Positions 10,917-22,424 of a stretch of DNA of 64,000 nucleotides are shown piece by piece. A program made the translations under genes and the position numbers. How positions within the stretch are numbered: the stretch's first letter is position 1; each line of letters begins with the position of its first letter. Under the pieces are notes generated by a model. That model searched no databases and was not told the DNA's origin. It saw nothing but the letters and a program-made list of their open reading frames with translations. The stretch is from Amylostereum areolatum (lineage: Eukaryota > Basidiomycota > Agaricomycetes > Russulales > Stereaceae): positions 1,024,075 to 1,088,074 of the forward strand of contig SAXG01000012.1 in NCBI GenBank assembly GCA_012932865.1, in the 5' to 3' direction.

Positions 10917-13900
10917 ATGGATATGTCTCCGAATGGTTCCATCGGCGGCGGTTCTCACATGATTCACAAGCAGGAGGATTCGGATTCCAAGGGCAACGGA
11001 GGCCCCAAGCAAGATATTAAGCCCCTCACAAAAACTTTGAACAGAGTGCCCCGTACGTTTCCTGTCGTAGCTAGAGATCTTGGACATTCCCTGACCAAGG
11101 TTGACTTCTCAGGTGCATGTGTAAGTACCCCCACCATCGCCACATACTAGCCCCATCTCACCCTTCGCGGAACCTTAATTCCAGAATGCTTGCAGAAAGC
11201 AAAAGATGCGATGCGAGGGCGCAGAGAATCCACCCTGCAGGCGATGCAGACACGCTGGCCTCGAATGTCTATTTGAGAAACCTTCACGGGAAGCATCGCT
11301 CACGGGCGAAGCGGGATTAGAGTACGCGCATCCAACCGTTCCGCTTACCATTTGCTCACGTTTGCCCTCCTCAAGACGCATCCGGAGCTTGGAGTCTCAC
11401 GTAGCCGATATACGCCAGAGTCAAGTCGCAATCCAGAATACCCTTGCGGAGATAGTTGGCCACCTGCGTGGGGGTCCATCTGCTCAGCGCTCGCCATCCT
11501 CATATCCTCAACCGTATGTTCACCCATCTCCGAGCATGCATTCTGCCTCTCCTGCACTGTCAACCCCGTCTACCGTTCGACCTATGATGGAGTCACAAGG
11601 TCACCAAATGATGCCTTCTCCTCAGTCTGGCCAGGTATGTCCCAACATCGGCGTAGGTTCAGGCTCGCTCATCATAGTCCGCAGATGTATCCGAACTCAT
11701 CAATACCACCGCGAGGGGGGCACGACGGCACGACGGCACAGTATCAGTCTATGAACCAGTACACCATTCCTGCTGGGATGCATCCTCCCATGCTACCGCC
11801 CTTTTATAACGCTGAGCAAATGCCCCCTCCTCGTCCCCAGCAGGCCAACGTATCTTCCGTCCGCCATCATTTCGGGGACCATATGCACCATGGAACGAAG
11901 CGACCTCTTCCTGCATCCAATACCGCCAGCGCCGACTCCTCGGATTTTGAAGACGAAAATGGGGAACTTCCCGATTCGGGTTTGGTTGCGCCTTGGGAGG
12001 TCTTACGAGGTCTGGCGGATGTGGCGATTGAGAGAGCTGCTAAGGTGAGTACCTGCTTACGCTGCCAACTTATTTAAATCGTAAGATCCGTACAGGAGAA
12101 CGGAGAGAGTAGTGAGCCTCAAAGTAGGACCCGTACGCCTTCTCCCAGTCCCGACTCGCAACGCCCCGTCAAGAGAAGGAAAGTCCATCATAAGGGCCAT
12201 CGTGCGATTACATTTCCGGATGGTGTGTTCCTTGTATCGAGCATAGTACTCCTGCCTTACTCATCGGCCCGTCAGTTGTTACCAAAGGCATCATCACTGA
12301 AGCAGAAGCTCGCGAACTTTTCAGAATGTACGTCCAACATGCTATCTATGTTTTTAGATAGCTCACTCACGTGCTGAACAAATAGATATTACCATGGCTG
12401 CTCCACATTCCTTCCCATCTTTAATTCTATGGTGGATACCTTCGAGTCTCTCCATGAACGCTCTCCTTTTGCTGTTGATAGCATATGCATGGTCGCTGCG
12501 AAAGTCCGTGATGGCGGAGGTATGCTACATTTTATTGATGTGCAACAATGCCTCTCATGAAGCAATAGGTAAACCTAGCGAGATCTACAAGAAATGTCTT
12601 GCAGAAGTGCAGACCATATCCTGCGCTACCCTCTTCTCACCGGTCATGCGTCAGGAAGCTGTGCAAGCCATGGGTAAGTTGTCACGGTGCTCCTCGTACA
12701 TCGCGTATTAACGTCTTCGTTCACTTTAACAGTCATAGTTTCTGGTTGGTCAGACAATGGTTGGTTGAGTGGGGGCCATGCCGTTCGAATGGCACTAGAA
12801 CTGTGTAAGCCAATGCCATTTCCTATCTTCTCCGTCACTAATAGAGTTCTGCTTGGTAGCCATGCACAAGGCCTGGCCGCGCCTCTTGAAGCGTATAGAG
12901 CTCAAAAAAGCTTCAGATTCTAAGGAGGATCAAGAGCTAGTCGTCGCTACGCGGACATGGTTCTGCCTCTATCTCTTCGAGCACCAGTGCGTCTAGATTC
13001 TTCGTGGTATCTTTGGCTGCTTACTAAGGTCACGACAGGTTGTCATACGGCACAGGACGCCCAGCTATCCTTAAGGACGATGAAAGCATATGGAACTGTC
13101 GCATGCTGCTTCGTCATCCGCTTGCAATTGAAGATGACATGCGACTCGTTTCTACGGTGGAACTCATGGCCATTCGCGAGCGAGTGAACAATCACCTTGC
13201 GCCAGTATCCAACGGCCCACTGGACGAACGCAGTTTCGAAGTTCTACGAAACGCTAACAAGGAATTTTCTCATTGGTACCAGCAATGGGATTCGGCTTTT
13301 TCGCAGAAGTATGAAGACGCTGGTGAGCGTTTTAAATATCCCATTCCATGGCTACTCTCACTAAGATGTCGAGCAGCATTTTACCGACAGAGCCTACAGA
13401 TCCAGCAGCTGCATGCCGAACTGTACCACAGCGCGTCTGCACTGAGGGGTATCAACGGGCCCGAAGATGTTCAGAATATGCCTGTATCGCAGAGAGAGTT
13501 AGCGATGCGATCGATTCATGTTGGAAGACAAGGTCTCGACATCACTGTCAACTCACCGTCTTATAGAGAGGGCATGAAATACGGTGGGTTGGCCTGAGCT
13601 CGTTGGATGCTTCTATCTAATCACGATTTTTAGCCGTGCACTACACCCATGCAACTGCCACATTCGCTGCTTCGTTCTTGCTTCGTTTGGCTCGTTTATT
13701 GTGAGTGCCTTCGTACCTGCGTTTACCGGTTCTCCCTTGATGTTAGTCTGGTTTAGCCCCAATGATTGTGATATGGAACATACCCGCGCTCAGGTCGAAG
13801 AACTGGCCAAGCTTATGTCTGAGAGTAAGACACTACACGTCTGTCAGTTTGTGTTATGCTGACGCAGTGGTAGTACCCGGAAAGCGCTATGCGCTCACCC

Positions 13901-14292
13901 TACAATTGATGCTGAAACGGTCCAAGAAGCGCAAACAGTCTACATCCCGCTCACCGCGTATGTCCAGGGATTTCCACCCCAAGGTCCCTGTCGAGCGCCC
14001 GGCTAGCATGGCAGTTAGCCAGGTTGTAAACCCTCAGCCGATATCCCCCAATGTGTACGAGGGGCACCAGTCAATGCAGCATGTGCAACAAGGACATCCG
14101 GTATATGCTCCCCAACTGGGATATGTGGCTAATGCGGATAACATCTGGCGAGGCTTCGAGACAACTTCCAGCGAACAGCTACCAGTATGGCTGTCGGACC
14201 AGAGTCTCGGCGGGAATTCATTTTCGCAGAGCGGGATCGACGCTTTTCTCTTGCCGAACGATTACTTCCCCCCTCCTCCTCAAATATGGTAA
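10917..14292 (+). CDS. Zn2Cys6 fungal transcription factor with fungal_trans domain
   Basis: Sixteen exons: 10917-11052, 11113-11120, 11185-11321, 11376-11634, 11685-12044, 12096-12222, 12276-12327, 12386-12519, 12569-12673, 12733-12804, 12860-12986, 13039-13322, 13377-13583, 13634-13700, 13757-13824 and 13868-14292. They total 2568 nt (855 aa) with no frameshift. The Zn cluster reads CNACRKQKMRC, then CRRCRHAGLEC, giving CX2CX6CX7CX2CX6C with all six cysteines. A short coiled segment (RIRSLESHVADIRQSQ) follows, then Pro/Ser-rich linkers, an NLS-like RPVKRRKVHH, and a fungal_trans middle domain (YYHGCSTFLPIFN, ALELSMHKAWPRLL). The first cluster cysteine sits on an 8-nt exon. Similarity in layout to PrtT-type protease regulators is an impression; the regulon is unknown. 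The introns 11322-11375 and 13323-13376 are both 54 nt and in frame, so their removal is inferred from conservation. Confidence 0.94.
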
Positions 14293-14550
14293 TTCCTACA
14301 CTGGGATGCATTGTTACGACCTTTCATGCTTCTCCTTTATCTGTTGTTGTATCTTTGTTTGGTGTGCTGTATTTTTACGGAAACGCATCACGATCTCTCG
14401 AATTATGGACAGTTGGCTATAACCTGTTTTCGGCTTGCTTGTATACTACGTGTTTCCACTTTGGAATACAACTCCCACTTAGCGCCCGCACCTTCTTGGA
14501 TTCTCCCCCTACCTTCCCATTCCTTCCTCTACCACCTCGCTATCCTCAGT

Positions 14551-16853
14551 ATGAGCTCACATCCTGACAAACGCGCTCAGTCTCCCCCGCAGTTTCGTTC
14601 ACCATGGCCTGATACCCCTTCTGATGGTGGGACTGCTCTCGGCCAATCTGCCTCTGATCCCTTTGCCCCGCTCAATGAACCCGCTGGACCCGCTGCCGAT
14701 GGCCCGGTCCCCTTGGACACACAGAGCGTCATCTACCGAACCCTGGAGCACGTCGTTGACTTTGACGCTGCTGGTGACAGGTTGGACCTTCCCCCCGACA
14801 GCCTGGTCGAGCGGCAAGACCGAAGGCGGAAGTCATCTTTATCCCAACTCACAGGCAATATCCGTCGAGTAGGGTCCAGCTTACACCCGCCGCCACGCCG
14901 TAGCTCGTTTTTCGCCAAAGGAACCCCTGGCGAGCCGGCGAGCGAGAAGGAGAACGAGAAGGAGAGCGAGAAGGAGAGCGAGAAGGTCGAACAAGCAACA
15001 AACCCTGAGCCCGAGCCTCGTCGTCGTTCAACTTTTGCTCCTCTGTCGGAGCATCTGGCGCCGATATTCGGTCGAAAGCAGAAGATTGCCATTACCCGAC
15101 ACCCAGACAGTAAGTTCCTCGCCATATGCCATGTCGACAATTTATTCATCGGATGGTAGCGGTTTCCAAACGAAGGAAGTTCATCCTCAAGTTGACCAAG
15201 GCTCTTCTCGCATTCGGTGCACCCTCGCACCGAATTGAGTCCCAGCTCACGGCAGCGTCTCAGATTCTCGGCGTCACATCCTCGCTTGCGTACCTGCCCA
15301 ACATCATCCTTGTCTCCTTCACCGACGACGAGACGCGAACCACGGAACTGCACTTTGTCCGGTCAGGTGGACGCATAGCCCTCACGGCCCTCAATAGGGT
15401 GCATGATATCTACCGTGACGTCCTTCATGACCGCATAGGCGCCTCGGAAGGTGTGGAAGCTCTCGACAAGATCCTTCGCTCGCCTCCTCTCTATCCACTT
15501 CTCGCACGATGCTTTCTGGCCTTTATCTGTGCTTCGGTTATCTGTCCCCTGGCCTTTGGTGGTAGCTTTATCGACATGTGGGTTAGTGGCACCTGCGCTT
15601 GTGTGCTTCAATACCTTGGGTTGCAAGCCGCGGCGAAGAGCTCCGTTTACGCCAACGTGTACGAGTGTGTTAATATTCGATTTCTACCATATTTTCGGAA
15701 CTAATGGATTTTACATCAGGATCTCTGTATCGATCATCGTGTCATTTGTCGCTCGTGCCTTGAGCAGTATCCCTGGTCGCATCTTTTGCTACAGCGCTAT
15801 CTCCTCAGCAGGCGTGGTCCTCATTCTTCCCGGCTTCACAGTTTGTAGGTGGTTCTATATCCGTCTCGTTTATTCCATCACAGCTCATGCATCATCAACT
15901 CAGTGATCAGTGCGCTTGAGTTAACATCTCGAAACATTCTATGCGGGTCGGTGAGGCTAGTCTATGCCATCATCTACACATTCTTCCTTGTGAGTGGTTG
16001 TCTCCCCCCAACACTCCTTCCCGCTAAAAGCGTCACAGGGCTTTGGTTTGACCATCGGTTCCGACCTCTACCTCCTCTTGAATCAAAAGGCCCGCAGGAA
16101 GATGGAGGCAATGAACAATCCTCCCCCGGAATACCTGCACGGCTTGTTCCAAGGCTTTAACAACTCAAACACGATTGAGTTCAGCGGGACGTTCGGAATC
16201 TCTAATGCTACCATGACCCTCCACATGCTCAAAGGTACTTATACGCTTACATTATTCCTGGACATACCCTAAACCAGCACCCTCAGGTTGCTATCGTGAT
16301 CCCGTTTGGCCTTGGTGGCGCCAACCGTTTCCTTTCTGGACGCTCTACTTCCTCGTGCCGCTCTACTCTACCTGCTCCTCCCTCTCGAAACTTGCAGTCA
16401 TGGCGCAGCTGGCGTCTCCCTACCATGGTCATCTTCTCCTGCTGCTCGTTCGCCGCCAACAAAGCCGGAAACATGTTCCTCGGGGATAGCGTCGACATTG
16501 CTTCAGCCGCGGGCGCTCTCGTCATTGGTCTTCTGGGCAACTTTTATTCACGCTTCACTGGGGGCACCGCGTTCACGGCTATGGTGACTGGTGTTCTGTT
16601 CCTCGTTCCGGTGAGCGTGCTCTTCAGTACACAGCGCACAGACATTTGACACGAGACTGCATAGTCTGGTCTCGCACAAGCTGGAGGTCTCACGGGCAAC
16701 TACGGCAGCTCAACCGATCAATATTACAGCAGTTTCACCCTAGGTTTACGCATGATCAACGTCGCTGTCGGGGTCACCATCGGACTCTTCGTTAGTCAGA
16801 CTATCATCTACGCCTTCGGTACACGCAAGAATGGTGGACATATGGCATTCTAA
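14551..16853 (+). CDS. ThrE-like/DUF1212 membrane protein (Prm10 type)
   Basis: Seven exons: 14551-15109, 15160-15664, 15720-15844, 15904-15989, 16039-16234, 16287-16610 and 16665-16853. A hydrophilic N-terminal third includes a Glu/Lys/Ser repeat (around 14943-14985) and ends at VSKRRKFILK. Then comes the ThrE domain: LTKALLAFGAPSHRIESQL, SSLAYLPNIILVSF, then about ten hydrophobic segments (for example FLAFICASVICPLAFGG, LPGF, FGLTIGSDLYLL, MVTGVLFLVPSGLAQAGGL, VAVGVTIGLFVSQTIIYAFG). Family members export small hydroxy amino acids in bacteria; yeast Prm10 is pheromone-regulated with unknown substrate. One surplus base near 16391-16393 shifts the frame between LSKL and SWRLPTMVIFSCCSF; removing it gives 1983 nt (660 aa). 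Confidence 0.92.
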
Positions 16854-17155
16854 AGTATATGTACCGCGCGCTACGCAGATCATATTACACATACATATCA
16901 GCACTTTTCGATTTGTTTTTTTGCGTTGTAGATGTAGATGCCTGTCTATCTTGTAAGTTAATATAAAGAACTAGGAATATACTATCGGTACTATCAGAAC
17001 ATACACGCTGTCCGCGAAAGCATATGAAACGACAGCGAGGTGATACAATACAGCGAAGGCATCAATTATGGCAGTAGAAAGGAACCACATCCCTGCGCCA
17101 AAATCCAGCTGGGCGAACAGGGTTAAATAATGCACAACCAGCCCTGCGAAGAGCG
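16854..17155. other. Convergent 3' region between the Prm10-like and SNF2 genes
   Basis: About 300 bases between two gene ends. A minus-strand open frame (16971-17168, 65 codons, strongly hydrophobic) lies just past the SNF2 stop. It has no recognisable homology or splice partner, so I treat it as chance. Confidence 0.45.
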
Positions 17156-20100
17156 TCAGACCGTCCACCTCATGGACCGAACAGCCGCTGGAGCTTCTTC
17201 CATCCTGCGTTGGGATAATTCGGCTTTGCTGACGGCTCCGCTTAGAGTCATGTTTGCTAGCTCGGTCTTCTTTCGCTGTACCTCCAAAAGGCGGTCCTCT
17301 ATAGAATTCTCGATGATCAGCTTAATCGTTGTTACGGGTCTTGTTTGGCCCAATCGATGCTGTTGAATGAGGTATCAGTATGAATGCCCCTGCATGCAAT
17401 AGATGAAGACAAACTATGCGATCCACCGCCTGATTCTCTACAGCCGGATTCCTTGAAGGGAATGGTTAGAATGTTGCCTGTAGGCGGTGGAAAAACTATT
17501 CGCACCAATAGGGATCCATGAGATACACACGTTGTGCCGCCGTCAGGTTGAGGCCGACGCCGCCCGCTTTGAGACTGACTAACAGTACTTCACAACCTGG
17601 GTCGTTCTTCAAGGCATCCATGGCTCTTGAACGGTCCTCGCGCTTCATCGTACCATCCAGCCTATCGTAACGGATGTTGGCGAAGTCAAGAGCATCCTCC
17701 ACCCTGTGGATTATTTAGAATCATGCACTCGCTCAAAGAAGATTTGATTCTACTTGTCTAGCATTGTTGTCCATTGAGAGCTGGATTCAAAATTAACAAC
17801 GGTCCACGTAACCGCGCATCAAGCTGTACTCACAATACGACAGTCTTAGTCGCTCCCTCGTCGATGATGTTTCCCTGATCGTCCACCATTTGCACGTCTA
17901 ATGAGCCAGGGTCATAATTCTTCGAGTGCGGGTTCGCCCTCGAGAACTGCTCCAAATCGCCCAGGAGCGCTTTGATCTTGGTAGATGCGTGAAACTCGTC
18001 TGATGAGATCCCTTTTCCGCGACGCTCTCGCTCTCGCTTCCCAAATTTATGTTTCGCCGATGTATCCACGGTACCATAGTCCGGGTCGACGATGACCGCA
18101 TCCGAAGGAAGAAGATGCGATTGACAAACCGAACACGGCCGCGAGAGTTCAGGGGCGCACTTTGGCCATGCTGGATCGACAATGCGCTTGTAGCAGCAGA
18201 GGCAGAAAAGGTGCTGACATCGGGTCATGACAGCCTGCACGGTACCTGTAGGGCTAGACGCGCGCGTCGGAGCGCGAGATGAAGCTGCTTTGCCCTTGCG
18301 ACCGCGTTTCGCGCCAGCGGAGGGAGTGGAGGGTTCTCCCTCGGGAGTGCGTTCCGCAGCTTCAGCTCCGTACGGCGCCAGTTCGTAACCACATTCAGGC
18401 ACACTGTGTTGTGGCGGCCTCCTTGAGCAAAGCAAAAACGACAGCGGCACGAGCAACGGTGATACCGTGCGTAGCAATGGCAGCAACAGTATCCTCGTAG
18501 GAGCCATCCTCCCCGAAAAGACCTTTGCCCTTGACCAGCTCGAAATGATCACAAATCTGTCGAAGACGAAGGATCTTCTGCAGAATGCCGACGTAATTCT
18601 TCATGACCTCGTTCTTGTGGGATAGTTCACGGAACTCGGCCTTGGACTCGTTGAAGAATCGGTCGTACAGGAGCTGTTCGTTGGCGTCAAATTTGAGGTA
18701 ACGCAGTTCGTCACGACGTGGTGGGAGGGACAGGATGCGTTCACCATCGGGCGTTCTGCTCTCCTTTGTGCGGCGGAGCGTGATGCACTTCATGATGCTC
18801 TGCAGCCGCGCCACGCCTAGAGGTTGGCCATATTTCACTGGGGTACCGATGAACTCAGTCCACACTGCCTTTTCGTCGAGCGGTCTCAGGCGCAGGAATT
18901 TGATGAGCGCGAATACGTCGTCCAACTTGTTCTGAACGGGTGTACCCGTCAGACAAAGGCGACGGTCGGCCATGAGGTCGCAAGACGCTCGACAGGCCAC
19001 GGTGCTGATTTCCTTGATGGAACTACCCAGAAATGTCATGTCAGGGGGGTTAAATGCACGCTGACATAAAATCCACATACTGAGCCTCGTCAAGCACGAC
19101 CCTGAACCAGAAAACGCTTTGCAGTGGACTCGTTGATTCAGCACCATTAGCAGCCCGCTTTCGTTTAGCGGGTTTTTTCTTTGAGGGAACGTTGCTGCCA
19201 ACGAACTCGATAGCTGAGTCGCTGCTATCACCATCGTCGTCTACGACAGCTTTACTTCGTGACTGCTTGGAGTATTCCGAGGCCAGTGTAGAGAACGTTG
19301 TAATGACGACGTCACAATTTCCCAGAAATACGGGATCAGGTCGACGTGCATTGCCATGATAGACGTACACCCGGAGGGATGAGTTTGTCTTCGAAACCAT
19401 CTGCTGGTCGTTTGAGGTAAGACCCGGGCCTTCACATGTGCCAGACCCGCCAAGCACGGTGACGCTCCCATTCCAATGCTCGCGGAATTGATCCTCCCAA
19501 TTAGAGACAGTGGATAGAGGGCATATGATAAGTGTCGCACGGCTTTTGACCTTGATACGACACGCTCGAGTATACTGGGCTTGAGCTGAGTCGTGCTCCT
19601 TGGTCTCTCTGGCCTTCGCCTTCAACGATACGGCAGGAAGTGACGGCGATGGGGTGTTCGGCATACCCCAAACACTGCCGGTAAAATGGGATGGGCTAAG
19701 AGCATCGGTCGGAGGGGGAGGTGGAGGAGCCTCGAGAGGCGTCTGTTCAAACTGTTTCGCTGATCCAAGTGTAGATGCAATGAGAGAAACGCAAGTGATT
19801 GTCTTGCCCAGACCCATCTGTGGGGAGGAAGAAGCAATCAGACAACGAACCGGGCACGTAATGATATAGAACATACATCATCAGCGAGAATAGCACCTCT
19901 ACAATCCGTAGGTGCATCATGTACCTCTTGCTGCGTGACCAGGTGATACCACGAAATCCGCCCAGACATCGCGGCGGATCGTTCTTGCCAAAGCGACGAC
20001 GGCTTCCCTTCCGGTCCAAGAATCTCGCGTTCTCTTTCGAGCAGAAATGTGAGAGCCTTCTTCTGGTGAGGATACAACGGCGTGGAGATCTCGGGCGCTG

Positions 20101-21597
20101 CGCGGAAAAGATCAGCTTACTATAGAATACACAAACTATGGCACGTACGAGGCTGTGATTCGGGAAGTTCATCACCACTCCGAAGGCTCTTGAACAGTTC
20201 ATCCACCTGACTCCTCTGAACTTCAACACTCTTGCCTGATTGTGCGGCCCATCGACTACTACCTCCAGGGCCAAGATAGCCCGCCCGATTGTCGAGAATG
20301 AGGGATTGCCCAAACCCACCGGGGGGCGGATTGTGTGGATTGAAGTAGGGGAAATTGCATTTCCCTGGGCGCGGATGATCGAGCAAAAGCTGATGGCGGC
20401 GAAGATAGTTGCCTACGACAGGGATGTTTCCCTTGGGAGTATACACGAGGGCCTCAAGTGGGAGGATGGGTAGCTGCAAAAGTTCAAGATGAGTTCAGAT
20501 AACAAGCGCCGACAGACCACGATACCGACGTTCGGCATCCCCCTCTTGACTCTGGTATCCAGCCTGATCAGACCTTTGGACAACATGGGACCCAGGATTG
20601 AGGACACTTTTTGTTCCACGATGCCAAAATTCTCTCCTGGCTGCGAATCGCCCTTTCGGGCGGGAGTCAGGATATGAATCGTATCCTCGTTACCCGGCCG
20701 GGTTTCATTACGCTCATAATTAAGGCGAACCAGAGCCCAGTCCTGTTCCGGGTGTGGATGTTCTGGGGTGCTCTGAAGATAATTGGTCGGATAAAGTATG
20801 AGGGCGTTCACGTTCAGTTGACCGATGCAAACGGGTGTCTTTGGGGGCATAGAATCGGGAAGCGGAACCTGAGTGTTCGGTGATGGGGAGCCCGCGACGG
20901 GAGGGACAGGTCTGGGGGTAGGTTTGGGCGATGGAGAGGGAGAGGAGGTGAGGTCGATAAAATTACTGGCTGGAGGTATTCGTGGGGAGGCATGCAGTTG
21001 AGAGGAAGCACTGGGTGGGCGTGACTGGGAAAAGAAAGAATCATTCCTGTATACGGGACCAGCTCCATCGCGCGGGTAAGGCTGTCGAATGGGGGCGGGG
21101 GCGGGGACGGGAACGGGAGACGAAGGAGTCGACATCGGGGTTGGCGGGCCGGCAAATGGGGGACGGTATGGATGGGAGGACGAGCTGCCCTGAACAAAGG
21201 GGGGATAAAAGGGCGGAGGCGGAGGATATTGAGGGTGGTGGCCGTGACCGTCGAGCATAGGGTTGTGTTGTGGGGGATAGAGAGGAAATGGGGGAGCGGG
21301 ACGCATGTGGTGGTGAGGCAAGGGCGGGTGAAAGGGATGATTCTGAGCAGGAGCGAACGGGGAGGGAGCAGAATAGGCCTGTGCAGGATGAGAAAACCCA
21401 GGATCGGTGCGGGGACGCTTTGTGCGAGCGTGAGCGTAGTCGCTCTCGTTCCCGTTCTCGTCCTCTTCCTCTTCCTCTTCCTCTTCCTCTTCTTCGTCGT
21501 CGTCCATGGTGAGGTCGATTGGCTGAGAGTTGTGCGATGAATGCATCTTTGAATAGTGAACGGGATGCATGGATGGAAAAACAGGATCGTGCTGCAT
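17156..21597 (-). CDS. HLTF/Rad5-type SNF2 helicase with RING finger and N-terminal SIM-like motifs
   Basis: Nine exons: 20521-21597, 20149-20473, 19877-20097, 19081-19817, 17834-19022, 17754-17780, 17506-17703, 17415-17451 and 17170-17359. The N-terminus has a SUMO-interaction-like core followed by acid (QPIDLTMDDDEE), a Pro/His-rich stretch, and a second core (NFIDLTSSPS). A HIRAN-like region (CIGQLNVNALILYP) comes next. Then the split ATPase: Walker A DDMGLGKT, DEAH (VVLDEAH), LTGTPVQN. A C3HC4 RING is inserted (CAEC, CQHLFCLCC, CSVC), then the second lobe ([30 protein letters not shown]). The order matches Rad5/HLTF/Uls1 enzymes, which couple translocation on DNA to ubiquitin transfer in replication-fork tolerance or removal of SUMO-modified proteins. 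Surplus bases are needed near 18397 (inside the RING) and 17194 (corrected stop 17170-17172). Corrected length is 3999 nt (1332 aa). Confidence 0.93.
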
Positions 21598-21904
21598 GAC
21601 GGAGACAACGACGAGCAGAGCCTAAAGGCGCTCTCCAAGTCTCTCACTCGACCGCGTCTTACTGACTGAAGGCCGTCACGTGCACACCCCGCCCATGCCG
21701 CGCCCCTTCCCGGTCCCCGACGCGGCGCTGCAGCAGGCTCAGCCTCACCTCCTTCTTTTCTCCCCATCGGTCATGTGTGCTCCCTTCCCCCCTCTGCGGT
21801 CCGCTCCTCGTCCCCAACCTGGTCAGGCTCGTATCCATTCAAAGAGGCCATAAAACCCCCGGGTCAGTCGTTCAGCAAACTCCGTTCTTTTGCCATTTGG
21901 CACA
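21598..21904. promoter_or_regulatory. Divergent promoter region, SNF2 helicase (-) and GH43 (+)
   Basis: About 307 bases between two divergent starts. A CACGTG hexamer is at 21677-21682, and CT-rich stretches lie on the GH43 side. No other structure recognised. Confidence 0.5.
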
Positions 21905-22392
21905 ATGTCTCCGCTCGGACGACTGACTCAAACTTGGATCCCTTGCTTCGTCATCCAGGTCGTCTCGGCTGCGCTATATCGCAACCCGATCCTTCCGGGC
22001 TTCCATCCGGACCCATCCTGCATCCGTGTCGACGACACCTATTTTTGTGCAACCAGCTCCTTCAACGCGTTCCCTGCTATCCCTGTCTTTGCCAGCAAGG
22101 ATCTTCGAAACTTTCGCCAGATTGGTACGCGACTCGTCATCTGATCTCCGTCCCAACTAAGTCTAGGTTTCAACTTGCAGGCAATGTCATAACTCGACCA
22201 GCGGCATGTGGGCACCCTCCATTCGGTAGATGTTAGCAGTCCTCTCAACGCGCACTTTACTCATTTCTCGGCCCGTATATCTCCAGATACCACCAAGGGA
22301 CCTTCTGGATAGTCTCTACCCTCGTGTTCGATCACCTTGCCGCCAACGACTCTTCACGCTGGGACAACGTGCGACACTATCCCTACCCTTTG

Positions 22393-22424
<32 letters not shown>

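Noticed and set aside
16971..17168. Hydrophobic 65-codon minus-strand frame after the SNF2 gene
   Set aside because: No homology, no splice partner, and it overlaps the 3' end of the helicase; hydrophobic frames of this length arise by chance.
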